Source: Sophora flavescens | Taxonomy: Eukaryota; Streptophyta; Magnoliopsida; Fabales; Fabaceae | Assembly (NCBI GenBank): GCA_030762895.1 | Contig: CM061069.1 | Location: forward strand, 87,987,548-88,051,547 | DNA: 64,000 nucleotides | Direction: 5' to 3' | Part shown: positions 11,329 to 23,335 of the stretch, piece by piece | Position numbering within the stretch: the first letter of the stretch is position 1 | Layout of the letters: every line of letters starts with the position of its first letter | Notes under the pieces: generated by a model | The model's input: the letters and a program-made list of their open reading frames with translations, nothing else | Database searches by the model: none | What the model was told of the DNA's origin: nothing | Position numbers and translations under genes: made by a program

Positions 11329-13285
11329 TTGTCTATGCTTAGGCACAATGGGGTTATTTATGACCAACAAGAGGATTTGGAGAGAATTGTGTTAGATTAC
11401 TATGCAGACTTGTATGCTTTAGATAATTCCTGCTCCACGAACGGTTTAATTCAAAGAACCATCTCTGATTCAGTTTCTACAGATGATAATGATATGCTGT
11501 CAAAACAGCCTTCAATGGATGAGATTAAAGTTGTTTTCTCTATGAATGGAGATGGAGCTCCTAGTCCGGATGGCTTTGGTGGTTGCTTCTACCAAAGGTA
11601 TTGGGATATAGTTTCCTTTGATGTTTACAATTTAATAACTCAATTCTTTTCTCAAGGTTGGCTTCTTCCTAACTTAAACTCCAACTTAGTAGTGCTCATT
11701 CCCAAGTTCAAAGGAGTTGATGCAGTGGAAAATTTTAGACCTATTGCTCTGGCTAATTATCAATATAAAATCATCACTAAGGTCCTACCTGATAGATTGG
11801 CTAGGGTGGCTCCAAAGATAGTATCCCAAAACCAAAGAGGTTTCATCAAGGATAGGTAAATCAATGATTGTATCTGCATAACATCCGAGGCCACAAACAT
11901 GCTTCATAATATATCTTTTGGTGGCAACATAGCTTTGAAATTTGACATCAAAAAGGCCTTTGACATAATTGATTGGAATTTCTTGCTGCAAGTGTTGGAG
12001 TCTTTTGGTTTCAATAGTCAGTTTTGTAACTAGATCAAGGTAATCTTACGCTGTGCAAAGCTTTTTTTCTCAGTGAATGGCAGATCAGTTGGTTTCTTCT
12101 CTTGCAAGAGGGGAGTTAGGCAAGGGGACCATATGTCTCCTCTCCTTTTTTGGCTTACAAAAGATGTCCTAAGTAGAGGAATTTATCTTTTGATCAATGA
12201 AGGAAAATTCAACTCCATGTCAGGGCCTAGAGGGTTTAAAACTCCAAGTCATGTACTTCATGCAGATGACATTTTGGTGTTCTGTAGGGGAACCAAGCAG
12301 AACTTGCTGAATTTAATGAATTTGTTCAGGGAGTATGAAGAGACTTCTGGTCAAGTTTTAAGTCTTCCTAAGGGTAGGTTTTATCCTGGCTGTATCTCAT
12401 CCTCCAGAATTGCTACTCTTAGCAATGTCCTAGGCTTTACAGCTGGTTCCATTCCTTTTAACTACCTTGGTGTTCCAATTTTTAGAGGTAAGCCTAAGAA
12501 ATCTCATCTGCAGCCAATAGCAGATAGAGTCAAGTCAAAACTGTCAGCCTGGAAAGGTTCCCTTTTATCCATAATGGGTAGAGTTCAGCTGGTAAAATCC
12601 ATTATTCAAGGCATGTTACTATACAGCTTTCACACATACCTTTGGCCTGCTTCTCTATTAAAGTCCATGGAATCTTGGATAAAGAATTTTGTTTGGTCAG
12701 GAGATATCTTCAAAAGAAAGTTAGTCACAGTGGCTTGGAAGAAGGTATGCACACCTTTCCTGGAAGGAGGCCTAGGCATCAGGCCTCTCAAAGCCATCAA
12801 TCATGCTGTACTTTTAAAGCTTAGCTGGAATGTGATATCCTTAAACATCCAGTGGACTAGTTTGATTAAGGCTAGATGCTTTAGAAAAAAAGTTCCTTGT
12901 TCTTCTTATATTAGATCTTCTGTGTGGCCTGGCATTTCTTTGTTCATCCACTCAATATTAGATAATTGCTCTTGGAAACTTGGTAATGGTCTGCATATTA
13001 ATTTCTGGACAGACAGGTGGCTTGCTAATCCTATTGTTGATGTCTTGCACATTCCTCCTGGGCAGCAAAAGCTTCTGTATGCCTCTGTTGCAGACTTCAT
13101 TGATGGCCAGGCTTGGTCTATTCCTGATTCTTTGTCTGTCAATTGTCCTGAGATTACAGCTGAAATTAAGAAGGTAACAATCCCACTTGTCCACTCTGAT
13201 GATTAGCTTATGTGGAAGCTCTCGGATTCTGGTTTGTTGACCTTTAAGGATTCTTATAACTTCTTCAATCCTAGACAGCAACCTG
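11329..13285 (+). pseudogene. LINE-1 ORF2, reverse transcriptase
   Basis: Non-LTR RT (RVT_1) with GAPSPDGFGGCFY, NLVVLIPK, NFRPIALANYQYKIITKVL, QRGFIKDR, FDIKKAFD and GVRQGDHMSPLLF. The catalytic box reads HADD (12259-12270) instead of YADD. Stops at 11857-11859 (Gln in LINE-2), near 12030 (Trp in LINE-2) and 13204-13206 break the frame. Downstream are the thumb region (SAWKGSLLSIMGRVQLVKSI) and the Trp-rich linker. Confidence 0.9.
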
Positions 13286-14171
13286 TTGATTGGGGTAAAA
13301 TGGTTTGGAATTCGGCTTCTTCATGGAAAAGCTCCAACTGATGAGAATCTTAAAGCAAAGGGTTGTGTTATGGTCTCTAGATGTCGTCTTTGTAGGAAGG
13401 CTGAGGAAAGCTCTAGTCATTTATTTCTATCTTGCCCTTTCTCCCTGGATATTTGGAACTGGTTCGAAAGAATTTTTTGTTGTAGGCCAAACTTGTCCTC
13501 CTTTAACAGCCTACTCACTTTCTGCTATGTCAGTAACAACTCTCAAATAACTGATATGAAGCTGGCAGCAGTAGTTAATATAATTTGGTTCATCTGGTTC
13601 AACAGAAACAAAATCCGTTTTGAGAGCAAATCCTATAATTCTTGGTCCATTATTAACATGATAGCAGCTTCGGTTTCTCTATCAGAAACTTACTCTTCTG
13701 GCACCATCTCTTCTCCTGATCATCACTCCAATGTGTTGAACTGTTTTGTATGTTACGGGCCATTTGGGAAAAGCTCCAATTATCAAACAGGTCAACTGGA
13801 TTCCTCATTCTTGGGGTTGGTATAAGTGCAACACTGATGGCTCAGCTAAGGGTTGTCCTGGCATAGCAGCCAATGGGGGTATCTTCAAGGATGGTTGGGG
13901 CAGTATCCTCGGATATTTTTCTTTGAATATTGGCGTTAGTTTCTCTTTACATGCTGAGTTTTTAGCTGCTATAAAAGCTATAGAATTAGAAATTGAAAAG
14001 GGCTGGAGAAGTATTTGGATAGAGAATGATTCTTCTCAGGTGGTGGCTGCCCTCAAATCCAAATCTATATCCTTGGTTGCTTGGAAGCTAAGAAACCATT
14101 GGCCAAACTGTCTTTTTCTTTTCGATAATCCAAATTTAGTTGCTTCTCATATATATAGGGAAAGGAATTGT
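13286..14171 (+). pseudogene. LINE-1 ORF2, zinc-knuckle linker and RNase H
   Basis: The first part is the plant LINE zf-RVT domain: HGKAPTDENLKAKGC, CRLCRKAEESSSHLFLSC. Another frame (from about 13746) gives RNase H (RVT_3): CNTDGSAKGCPG with the first Asp, LHAEFLAAIKAIE with the Glu, and ENDSSQVVAAL with the next Asp. The domain is cut at 14171 by the solo LTR after IYRERNC and finishes at 23336-23468. Confidence 0.88.
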
Positions 14172-14824
14172 TGTAACATCTCGATTTTAATTATGTTGTT
14201 CAATCGGTTAAAATATAATTAAATTATATTTTAATTTGAGAGTTAGAAAGTGTTTTGATTAAAATAAACTCATATTCATAGTCTACTTTATGGTAGAGGG
14301 TTACGGTAAAATTTTCGGTTGAAAATTCAGACAAAAGCCAGTCTGCGTTTTCAATGCCGGTACAAGTTTACTGTGCAGTAAACCTAATTTTGACCCGTGA
14401 ACGAGATGATTAGTGTTTTTAATATGTTTCCTTCAACTTTGGTTATTTTGAAAATTTTTGTTCAAAAATAGAATATAATATTTTATTCCATTAAAAACGT
14501 CGGAAGAATTACGATCGGAAAATACAACCGGGTACGAAATGGAGCAGATTAGGGAGCACAAAAGAAGTGAAGTGATTTGATGGGACTTGATGGAAATGGG
14601 TTATGACACACTCCAAAAGTGTGATCATCACACTTTTCAAATTTTTTTTTGATAAGACTAGGAGTGCAAAGGCATCACCATAGAGAGGGACATCCCAACT
14701 AGGTTGGCACCTCCAACTCTACCAATCACTTGCAGCACCCTGAATTTTATTCCAAAAGAAAAAGGAGAAAAATAAAGAATACAAAATCATGGGGGACAAG
14801 AACCAAAACCCATGAAAAACAGAA

Positions 14825-17800
14825 TCAAGCAAATCTATAGTTGGGAAGACCTAGTCTATCATGACTAAAATTCTCCTGAATAAAACTAGGGACATAGCTC
14901 CACCAAGAGTTACTTTGGGAGGTTATCCCATAGTTGGCTAATTTATCAGCACAACCATTGCCCTCTCTATATATATGAGTGACCATGAAGAGCATATTAC
15001 TGGTGTGTTGCAGACAGTTCCTCCATCTATTCCTCAAGGACCAAGGAACAATATGAATAGATTTAAATGCCAAGACTACTAACATAGAGTCACATTCCAA
15101 CCAGAGCCTATGCCAGCCATTCCTAAAAGCAATCTCAATAGCTTGCATAGCAGCTTCCAATTCTTCATGAAGAGGGGAAGAGATACCCAAATAAGTAGCA
15201 AAGCAGCCCATGAGATGTCCTCTATAGTCTCTAAAAATCCCGCCACCAGCCGCTTCTCCAGGAGAACCTTTTGAAGCACCATCTGTGTTGCACTGAGCCC
15301 AATAAACCAAGGGAGGATTCCAAAATACCTCAAGAATTCTTGGAGCTTTGCCTGGATGACCAGTCACTCTAAAAGCCTTGAGAATAGATAGCTCCTCTAT
15401 AGCAGAGCAGGAGGTTCCTTTAGATATGTTGCCTGTTAAAGAAACAAACCCTATGATCATGCTAACTGCTTGCTGAAAAGTTAGAGAGGTATTCTCAAAT
15501 TTGACTTTGTTCCTACAGGTCCAGATTGCCCAAAGGACATTGATCACAGCTGCAGCCACTGTATCTCGCAACTGGGCACTCCAATTTCTATTGCAGACCT
15601 CAAGAATGGCAAAGGGGGAGGAAGTATCTATGGTACAACCAAGCAAGGCGCTGAGCCAATTCCAAAGCTGAGCTGCAAAGGCACAGGACAAGAACAGATG
15701 TTGAGCAGATTCCTCAGTTTTACCACACAGACTGCACATGGAGACAGTAATGCAACCTCGAGCTTTGAGGTTTTCATCTGTGGGAAGCCTACTGTGCAAA
15801 AATCTCCAAACAAGAAAGGACCTGGAAGGTGGAATAGCATGGTTCCAGACTGTTTTTGTCCATGGCAGACCCTGCTGGTGAGGATTCTGAAAAAGAAAAG
15901 CTTCCTTGAAAGATAGGCTACCCGAATTTGAGTGAGTCCAAACTAAATGGTCCTCACTCTCAAACAAAGGGATGGAGACCTTATCAATGTCTGATATTAC
16001 TGTTGGATATCTAAGCCTCGACTCCTCTGGGATGGACCAAGCATTATTCTGTATGAATGCTTCAACTTTGGCCTGGAGGACCATGTGCAGAGTTTCAGGA
16101 ATATGCAGCAAATCCACAATCTTTTGATGAAGCCACTTGTCATGCCAGAAACAAATCCTATTACCTTTTCCAATCTGCCAAGTGCAGTTCTGCAGAACCT
16201 GTTGAATGTTAGTTCGATTCTTTGCCCAAAGAGATGACTTAACATAGTGAGCAGTAGGAATGTTGTCCCTATAGAACCTGTTTTTGATCACATCTGCCCA
16301 TTGGCTAGAAGAGGTGAGCATGTCCCAAGTGAGCTTCAACATAGCTGCTTCATTAACAGCTCTTAGGGACCAAATTCCCAATCCCACTTCATTTAAAGGT
16401 TTGCACAGAACTCTCCAAGCCATAGTTACCACCTTCTTCACATGGATGTCCCCAGACCAAATAAAATTCTTTATCCAAGTGTCAAGGGTTTTGAGTAAAG
16501 AGATAGGCCAGGCATATACATGAAAGCTGTATACTAGCATGCCTTGTATAATAGTTTTCACTAGCTGAAATCTCCCCATGATGGAGAGGAGATGTCCTTT
16601 CCAAGAAGCCAGTTTGAGCTTGATTCTGTCCACAATTGACTGAAAGTAAGTCCTCCTTGGCTTGACTTTAAAGAGAGGAACCCCAAGATAAGTTAAAGGC
16701 AGATCACCTGCTGAGAAACCTAAAGTGCTAGAGATTGCAGCAATTCTACTAGCAGAGAGGTTAGGGGCATAGAATTTACACTTCGAAAGACTGAGACACT
16801 ACCCTGAGATAGCAGCATAATCAGTAAACAGCTGCATCAGAACCTGCAGATTTCTCTTGCTGCCATTGCAGAACACTAGGACATCATCTGCATAGAGAAC
16901 ATGGCTTGGCAGAATAAGTGCTTTCAGACCTTTCATTGGCTGCAAAAGACCTGAGGACACAAGGGCAGTAATACCTCTACTAAGAACCTCTTCAGCTATG
17001 CAAAAGAGTAAGGGAGACAAAGGATCACCTTGCCTAACTCCTCTTTTGCAGGGGATGTAACCAACTGGTTTCCCATTAACAAAAAGAAAGCTTTGCTGAT
17101 TGTAGAATGATTTGCACCCAAGAGCAGAACTTGTCCTCAAAGCCAAAAGCCTTCAGCACATTCAACAAGAAAGACCAATCAATGGTATCAAAGGCTTTTC
17201 TGATGTCAAACTTCATCATTAAGTTGCCACCAAAAGTCTTATAGTCCATAAGATTGACTGACTCTGAAGCCACACAAATACAATCACCAATTTGCCTTTC
17301 CTTGATAAACCCTCTTTGCTGCTCAGAGATGATTTTAGGGGCAATGGAAGCAAGCCTTTCAGCTAGAATTTTGGTTATGATCTTAAATTGAAAGTTGGCC
17401 AGTGCAATTGGTCTATAGTTCTCAATTTTATCAACATTGGCTACCTTAGGGATCAAGGCAACCAGATTGGAATTAAGATTAGGGAGCAGCCACCCTTGGT
17501 TGAAAAACTGCAGCACAGAGCAACAAACATCACTGCCCACAATGCTCCAAAATTTCAGAAAAAAGCATCCCCCAAAACCATCAGGACCAGGAGCACCACT
17601 ACCATTCAGGCCAAAAACAGCAGCTTTGATCTCTTCATTGGAAGGCAGACCAGTGAGCAGCCTGTTGTCCTCGTCAGTGACTAACCTTGGGATGACTGAG
17701 TCAATGAGACCATTTTCCACACAGTTGTTTTCAGAGGAATAAAGAGAAGTGAAGTATTCAAGCACATGCTGCTCAATATTAGCAGCATTGTCCAAAATCC

Positions 17801-18953
17801 GATCCTCAGATTTCAGAACTGTCATGGCTTTAGAAGCAGCCCTTATCTTTGCAAGTCTGTGAAAATATGATGTGTTCCTGTCCCCGCTGGTATGCCAGTT
17901 GACCCTAGCCTTTTCTTTCCAGAAGCTTTCTTGGAAGGCAAGGGATTGCTGCAAAACAACTTGAGCCTGTTGCTCTTCCATTCTCAACACATCAGTATAG
18001 CCCGAGATGGAGACTTGCTCTTGAATTCTCTCTACAGCCAAAAGAGCCTCCTCAACCTTAGCATGAACATTACAAAAAACTGTTTTGTTCCAAGTTCTGA
18101 ACGCAGCCTTTAAAGCTTTCAGTTTCTGAGATAGGATAAACATGGGACAGCCAAAGAATTTCTTCTGCCAGACCTCTTTCACTAGTCTGTGACAGTCTTC
18201 ATGGTCTAACCACATATGAAAGTATTTAAAGGAGGATGGGAAAGTTTGCATACCTCTATTTAGGATCAGCAACAATGGATGGTGGTCTGACTTGCTTCTT
18301 GGCAGAGTGCAACAAACACTAGAGCTCCAAAAGGAAAGCCAGTCATTGTTGCAGACTGTTCTGTCCAGCCTTCTTTCTGAAGCAGCTCTACCTCTTCTAC
18401 CATTTGACCAAGTGAAGGCAGCACCTCTAGTGTTCAGATGGATAAGGTCACAACTATCAGTCCAGGCCTGAAACTCATCACAAGATGCTTTTAAAGGAAG
18501 GCAACTACCCCTTTGCTCATGAGACCCCAGAACTGAGTTGAAATCCCCAATAAAGCACCAAGGGCCTTGGTAACTTTGCTGCAGATTAGCTAAGTTTAAC
18601 CATAGGTCTCTCCTCTTAACATGTGATGTACTAGCATAAATGGCAGCCATGAACACAACATGATCATCAATCTTTACAGATAGAGCAACATACTGGGCTG
18701 AAATGGACAAAATGGTAGGTGACAACTGTTCTGAGCATAAGCCCCACAGATTTGGCAAATTGTCATTTCTGTCATTCACTACAGCAGGTTTCATTTTAAG
18801 CTGTTTCCAGAAAGAAATAGGGATTTGATCCATGGAAATCCAAGGCTCAGAGATAAATAAAAGATCAGGTTTATGTAAAACACAAAACTCTTTAAGGACC
18901 AATTTAGTATCTAAGTTACCAATACCTCTAACATTCCAACATAAAATCTTCAT
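14825..18953 (-). pseudogene. LINE-2 ORF2: endonuclease, reverse transcriptase, RNase H
   Basis: Begins at ATG 18953. Endonuclease: LCWNVRGIG (catalytic Asn), ISEPW (Glu), GDFNSVLG, SDHHPLL. RT: GAPGPDGFGGCF, ENYRPIALANFQFKIITKIL, FDIRKAFDTIDW, GVRQGDPLSPLLF and VLYADDVLVF (YADD at 16883-16894). zf-RVT: RGCITVSMCSLCGKTEESAQHLFLSC. RNase H: CNTDGASKGSPGEAAGG, LHEELEAAMQAIE, GNGCADKLANYG. Only two lesions are seen: a frameshift near 17080-17146 (between LQSAKLSF and VNGKPVGY) and a TAG at 16796-16798 where LINE-1 has Gln. Catalytic residues are intact. About 1,370 codons, normal for plant L1 ORF2. Confidence 0.93.
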
Positions 18954-20190
18954 GAGGCAAAGTTAAGAGGACCTGCTTTGGATCTTGTGATACGACCTGC
19001 AGATTGAACCACCTGCTTATTCTTCTTCAGTCTTTGCTTCTTTTTCTGAGATTTAGATAGGACTTTGGTGAAGCCAGGATCCTCATTGCTGTCTTGATTT
19101 CCCAGGGCAGAGAGAGGCATGCCCTCATCAAAGTCGTTCTCAGTTCCATCAGCCCAGAATTTTGACTTCAAGACTGTTAATTCCTTCTGGACCTGGGGGT
19201 GAACATAACCAACTGAGTGGATGTTGGGGGAGCCATTGGTTGTGGACACAAAAGAATCAGTAGCATGCTTAGAGTCTAGAGAGTCAGGCACAATCTCATC
19301 ACTATTACTGCTTTCAGGCTCAGCATTTTGAGCCTGAGTTTCTAAAGGGTTAGTTTGAGCCAGTGAATCAGCATTGTTATGGATAAATTCATCAACAACT
19401 GCTACTGCAACCTCACCAACAGCAGCAGCAGGCATATCCTGTGTTGGCAGGATATTTACACTTTCAGTTAAGACATGATCATTATGTACCAATGCAGCAA
19501 CATTGTTATGGGCTGGAGATTCAACAGAGACCACTACAACAACATTCCCATCCTGAAGTGGCTCATTATTAGAAGGGACATGATCATCTGCCTTGTCATC
19601 CTCATTGACCAAATTGATCAAAGCCTGATCAGTGACAGCCTGCTGAGGATTCTGTGCTGTCTTAGGCACATATATTGATTTTACCCTTGGTTGAGGTTGT
19701 TGTTACTGATCAGTCTTCAATGCTTGCTGCAAAAGGAAGCCCTCTTTCTTATTACATTGATCAATAGAATGACCAATTGATTGACAAGTTTTACAGAAAG
19801 AAGGCAATTTTTCATAAACAATTTCCACATAGAAGGCAAAATTGTCTCTTTCAACCATGATCACAATTGGAAGTGCCTTTGTAAGATCAACATCAACCAG
19901 CACACGGGCATAATGTCCAAACACTCTATTTTTCGTTGCCTCATCCAAAGTAATTGGTGTTCCAACACCATTGGCAATTTCAAAAAATAGTTTAGGGCGC
20001 CAGTATTCTTGAGGTAGATCATGGATGCGGATCCAAGCTTGCACATGAGTCTGCTTTTGTTTATTTGGATTGAAGTCTGGCATCCATTGGAACAAACTCA
20101 ACAGACCTGGCTTCAAATTTCATGATCCAACAGACCAGACTCTCCTTAGATCTTCTTGTGATGCAAAGCAAAATTCATAATAGCCTTTCC
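18950..20190 (-). pseudogene. LINE-2 ORF1: DUF4283/zinc-knuckle RNA-binding protein
   Basis: The N-terminal part is DUF4283-like (WIRIHDLPQEYW, RVLVDVDLTKALP), followed by a CCHC knuckle, CKTCQSIGHSIDQC, and a long acidic/Asn-rich tail ending in a basic Lys/Arg block. It is the nucleic-acid-binding ORF1 protein of plant L1 elements. A TGA near 20120 (Trp expected) and a TAA at 19703-19705 (Gln expected) break one otherwise continuous frame. The 5' end is missing. Its stop codon TGA (18952-18950) overlaps the ORF2 start as ATGA. Confidence 0.82.
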
Positions 20191-20240
20191 CCAAAGGTAT
20201 GATTCCTCTCTCCTCAATTTCGTGCCACTCTCTCCCTTGT

Positions 20241-20249
20241 CTATATATA
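20241..20249 (+). promoter_or_regulatory. TATA box of the solo LTR
   Basis: CTATATATA followed about 40-80 bp later by a pyrimidine-rich leader. Position fits a U3/R promoter in the LTR resumed after LINE-2. Confidence 0.45.
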
Positions 20250-20649
20250 CACATCTCATTTTTACTTCATCGTCTTCCTTCTTCAAACTCCATTAAACCT
20301 TCATCTTTTTCCTTTCTTCTAAAAGTTCAAGCTCTTAAAGCTTTAATTTTTATTCATCTTTTCTACTTAAGTTCTTCATTAAAGTTCTTCCTTATACTAA
20401 GGGTAATGCTCTCATATGAATCTTTTTACAAGTTTCATCTTTTATTTTTTAGTTTACTTTATGTGTTCTTTATATGCTTTAAACTTCTAAAATCTCTCTA
20501 AAATGGTAGAAAACTCCTTTTGAGTTGAAACCACTTTCTATAGTCTTGTATTAACTTATATTTTCACATACTAAGAGGTTGTATAAAACAAAAATCTCTA
20601 CCTATCTCTTCCAATGAAGGCCGATTGCTTGCATTGAGACCTGGGAAGT

Positions 20650-21500
20650 TTTTGTTTCAACTTTTGGAATATGATCATGTGTTTGAGTTTCTAACTATCC
20701 ATTGATCTTAAAGCTCTAAATCTTGGAAGTTTTGATAGCTTGTTCCTATGATGGCTGAAAATATGAATAAGTAAGGCTAGGATACTATGTTTCAACTTTC
20801 CAAGTATGATCATGGATTTAGAACTCTTAATACCTTGTGATTCTAAACCTAAGAGTTATTGTTAAACAAAGAATATTTTCCTCATCCTCCTATGATGGCC
20901 GGAACTTAGTGTTTATGTTCTAGGATGTTTGAGTTTTTATTTTTCCAAAATGATCATGGACTTAAGCTCCATAAGATATTTGGATGCTAAGTCTAAGTTA
21001 TTGGAAAGTTTAAGGATTTCTAACTTGTTTATTCTATGTTATTAAAGCTAGGATGTATTACTTTCATTTTTCCAAAATGATCATGGACTTGAGCTCCATA
21101 AGATATTTGGATGCTAAGTCTAAGAGATTGGAAAGTTTAAGGATTTCTAACTTGTTTATTCTATGTTATTAAAGTTAGGATGTATTACTTTCATTTTTCC
21201 AAGATGATCATGGACTTGAGCTCCATAAGATATTTGGATGCTAAGTCTAAGAGATTGGAATGTTTAAGTTTCCATTGTTTTCCAAAATTATCATGGACTT
21301 GAGCTCCATAAGATATTGGATGCTAACTCTAAGAGATTGGAAAGTTTAAAGATTTCTAACCTATAAATCCTATGAAGGCCGAACCTAGAAGGTTATGAAC
21401 CTAGGATACTTTGTTCTTATTTTTCCAAAATGATCGTGGTTTTGAGCTCCTTAATACATATGGATACTAAACCTAAAAGATTGGAAAGTTTAGTGAATGC
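20650..21500 (+). repeat. Degenerate tandem repeats of about 125 bp in the solo LTR
   Basis: The block TGATCATGGACTTGAGCTCC (or variants) followed by ATAAGATATTTGGATGCTAAG and GATTGGAAAGTTTAAGG recurs at about 20951, 21081, 21205, 21289 and 21431, with weaker copies near 20669 and 20808. Spacing is 84-142 bp. Nothing coding. Confidence 0.8.
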
Positions 21501-22402
21501 TAGCCTATTTTACTAGCCTTGGCCGAATACCCTAAGTTTATAACTTATTGGATTTTAATTCAACTTTGTTAAGTGATCATTGTTTATGAACTCCTAACAC
21601 TTAAGGATCATAAATCCATGAGTTGTATAATTTTCGGGAATCTCTAACCCTAAGAACTAGTCTTGGTCGAACCTATACCTTGTGGTTTAGTGTTCTTGTT
21701 TGATTTTAACTTGTGATTTTGTGTTCATAACCTTAGACTTCCGTCGCGGAGGAAACGAGGACGTTCGTGATATACCTCTTCGAGCATCTAATCTCCTTAC
21801 CTTCACAGAAGGTGGAGTTAGTACTTTGTGGTGTGACAACGAGGAGCTTCGATTTCGGGAGTCCGGTGATAACCTAGGTGGGGGAAAGAACCAACCTATC
21901 GTCGGAATGGATAAGTAGTAGATTATATAATAATTGTGTAGGGTGACCTAAACCCTACTAGTAGTCGAGTAGTCGACTAAAGCAAAATTACATTGGAAAC
22001 CTTTTTTGAAAAACCAATGGTGATTCGGGTATTGTAGGTTTATCGATATTAGGTTGATTTTATATTGTTGATGGTTGATTTGATTTTACTACCTTTATTG
22101 ATTTGATTTTGTGCTATGTGGGTGACATGAGAATATTTTGATTGATATTGTGTTATGCATGATCTGCCTGGTTTTTATTATTATGCTTAGTGAATTTTAA
22201 GCAAAGATATATATGTTGTCTAAGAGATGATTGTTTTGGGTGTAAGGATAATGATGATTTAGAAGTGCCTAACCTAGATAATGTATTTTAAAGAGGTGTT
22301 ATGGCATAGAATATGTGTTAAGTTCTAATGGAAGGTTAAAGCACTAGGATGTTGGTAAAACGGATTGGTGAGATTCAAGTATAGGTGTTGTTGTCCACAA
22401 CC

Positions 22403-22633
22403 GTGTATTGGTAATATAATACAAAAGGACAAAAGTGTATTGGTAATATAATACACAAGGACAAAAGTGTATTGGTAATATAATACACAAGGACGAAAGT
22501 GTATTGGTAATATAATACACAAGGACATATGTGTATTGGTAATATAATACACCGTGTATTGGTAATATAATACACGTAAAACACTTCTGTGTATTGGTAA
22601 TATAATACACCGTGTATTGGTAATATAATACAT
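22403..22633 (+). repeat. Hairpin minisatellite, 8 units
   Basis: Eight units of GTGTATTGGTAATATAATACA starting at 22403, 22435, 22467, 22499, 22531, 22554, 22589 and 22612. In most units GTGTATT and AATACAC form a 7-bp inverted repeat with an 8-bp loop. The first four have 32-bp period; the last four alternate 23 and 35 bp. A lone degenerate copy lies near 23141 (TTTTGGTAATATAATAAATA). The open frames on the minus strand here are only the repeat read in several frames. Confidence 0.93.
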
Positions 22634-23335
22634 GTAAAATCAAGAGTTCTCGCGAGACCACTTCCACCTTAGGAAATAGGTGTGCAACTATGGTGTCTTT
22701 GAGTAGCATGAGATTGGGGGTAGAGGATGATATATTAACTTGAGGGTGATCTGTTAGTTATGTGCGTTGTTTGTCTGTGACAATTACTGTATGATTTACT
22801 ATGACTCTTTTTCACTTTATGATGATAGAACTATTTCTTATCCCCTATGTTTCTGTATTCTTGTGGGTTACTTTACTTACATTGGAAGACCCGATGGAGG
22901 ATTATGTTGCTGAGGAGATGGGCGGAGCTCTGTATGGAATAGAGGTTGCTGAGGAGTTGGATGGAACTCCTTACGAACCAGACGCTGGAGGTCGAGCTAT
23001 GATCCATGGCGAGTAGAGTATAGATAGTATGACCAGTGTGTCTAAGAAGGAGTATTTTTATATGTTTCCGCTAAGTATGGCTTTTATTTTAAGTTTATGC
23101 CGGTGATGGATCCTACTGAGAGTATTCCCTCAACAGTGTTTTGGTAATATAATAAATAAACAGGTGTGTATTTATATATTACAACCTTGGTGTGTTTAAT
23201 TTGCAGAAGTTATATGATTTTTTAAATAAAGTTTTAATTTTTACGTACTTTTCACTCTAATAACAGCGCGCGATTAAGGAATTAATTAATAACGTTTTAA
23301 GCTAATAAAACACCGGGGCACAATGGGGTGTCTCA
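22634..23335 (+). other. 3' part of the solo LTR, no gene
   Basis: About 700 bp of LTR sequence after the minisatellite. A 71-codon open frame at 22801-23016 shows no recognisable family. It ends in the inverted terminal motif GGGGTGTCTCA. Confidence 0.6.

Larger units (their letters stand above)
14640..20195 (-). mobile_element. LINE-2: L1-type LINE with ORF1 and ORF2, 5'-truncated
   Basis: Minus-strand LINE inserted in the solo LTR. Its 3' end is marked by a poly(A) tail (T run at 14642-14650), with a 3' UTR homologous to that of LINE-1 (23470-23652). ORF2 spans 18953 to 14825 and ORF1 lies at 18950-20190. The 5' end is truncated inside the DUF4283 domain of ORF1, as typical for incomplete target-primed reverse transcription. 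I could not find a convincing target-site duplication. Confidence 0.92.
14172..23335 (+). mobile_element. Solo LTR of a Ty3/gypsy-like element, interrupted by LINE-2
   Basis: Starts TGTAACATCTCG and ends GGGGTGTCTCA; both sides carry the 5-bp duplication ATTGT (14167-14171 and 23336-23340), and LINE-1 RNase H reads on across it. Without LINE-2 it is about 3.6 kb. Its first 300 bp share blocks (TTGAAAATTCAGAC, CAGTCTGC, CCTAATTTTGACCC) with the start of the long gypsy LTR at 28040-31978, so it is a relative of that family. No internal coding sequence remains, as expected after LTR-LTR recombination. Its orientation is taken from the TGTAAC end and the TATA position. Confidence 0.85.

Noticed and set aside
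20199..20501. Hydrophobic 100-codon open frame as a membrane protein
   Set aside because: It overlaps the LTR TATA box and a pyrimidine-rich leader; its Leu/Phe/Ser content follows from T/C-rich DNA.
22403..22633. CRISPR-like repeat and spacer array
   Set aside because: The linkers are near-identical short strings, not unique spacers, and the context is a plant LTR. It is a minisatellite.
22325..22709. Minus-strand open frames with repeating Tyr-Tyr-Ile-Thr-Asn-Thr
   Set aside because: They are the hairpin minisatellite read in three frames; the period is not a multiple of three in the second half and there is no family match.
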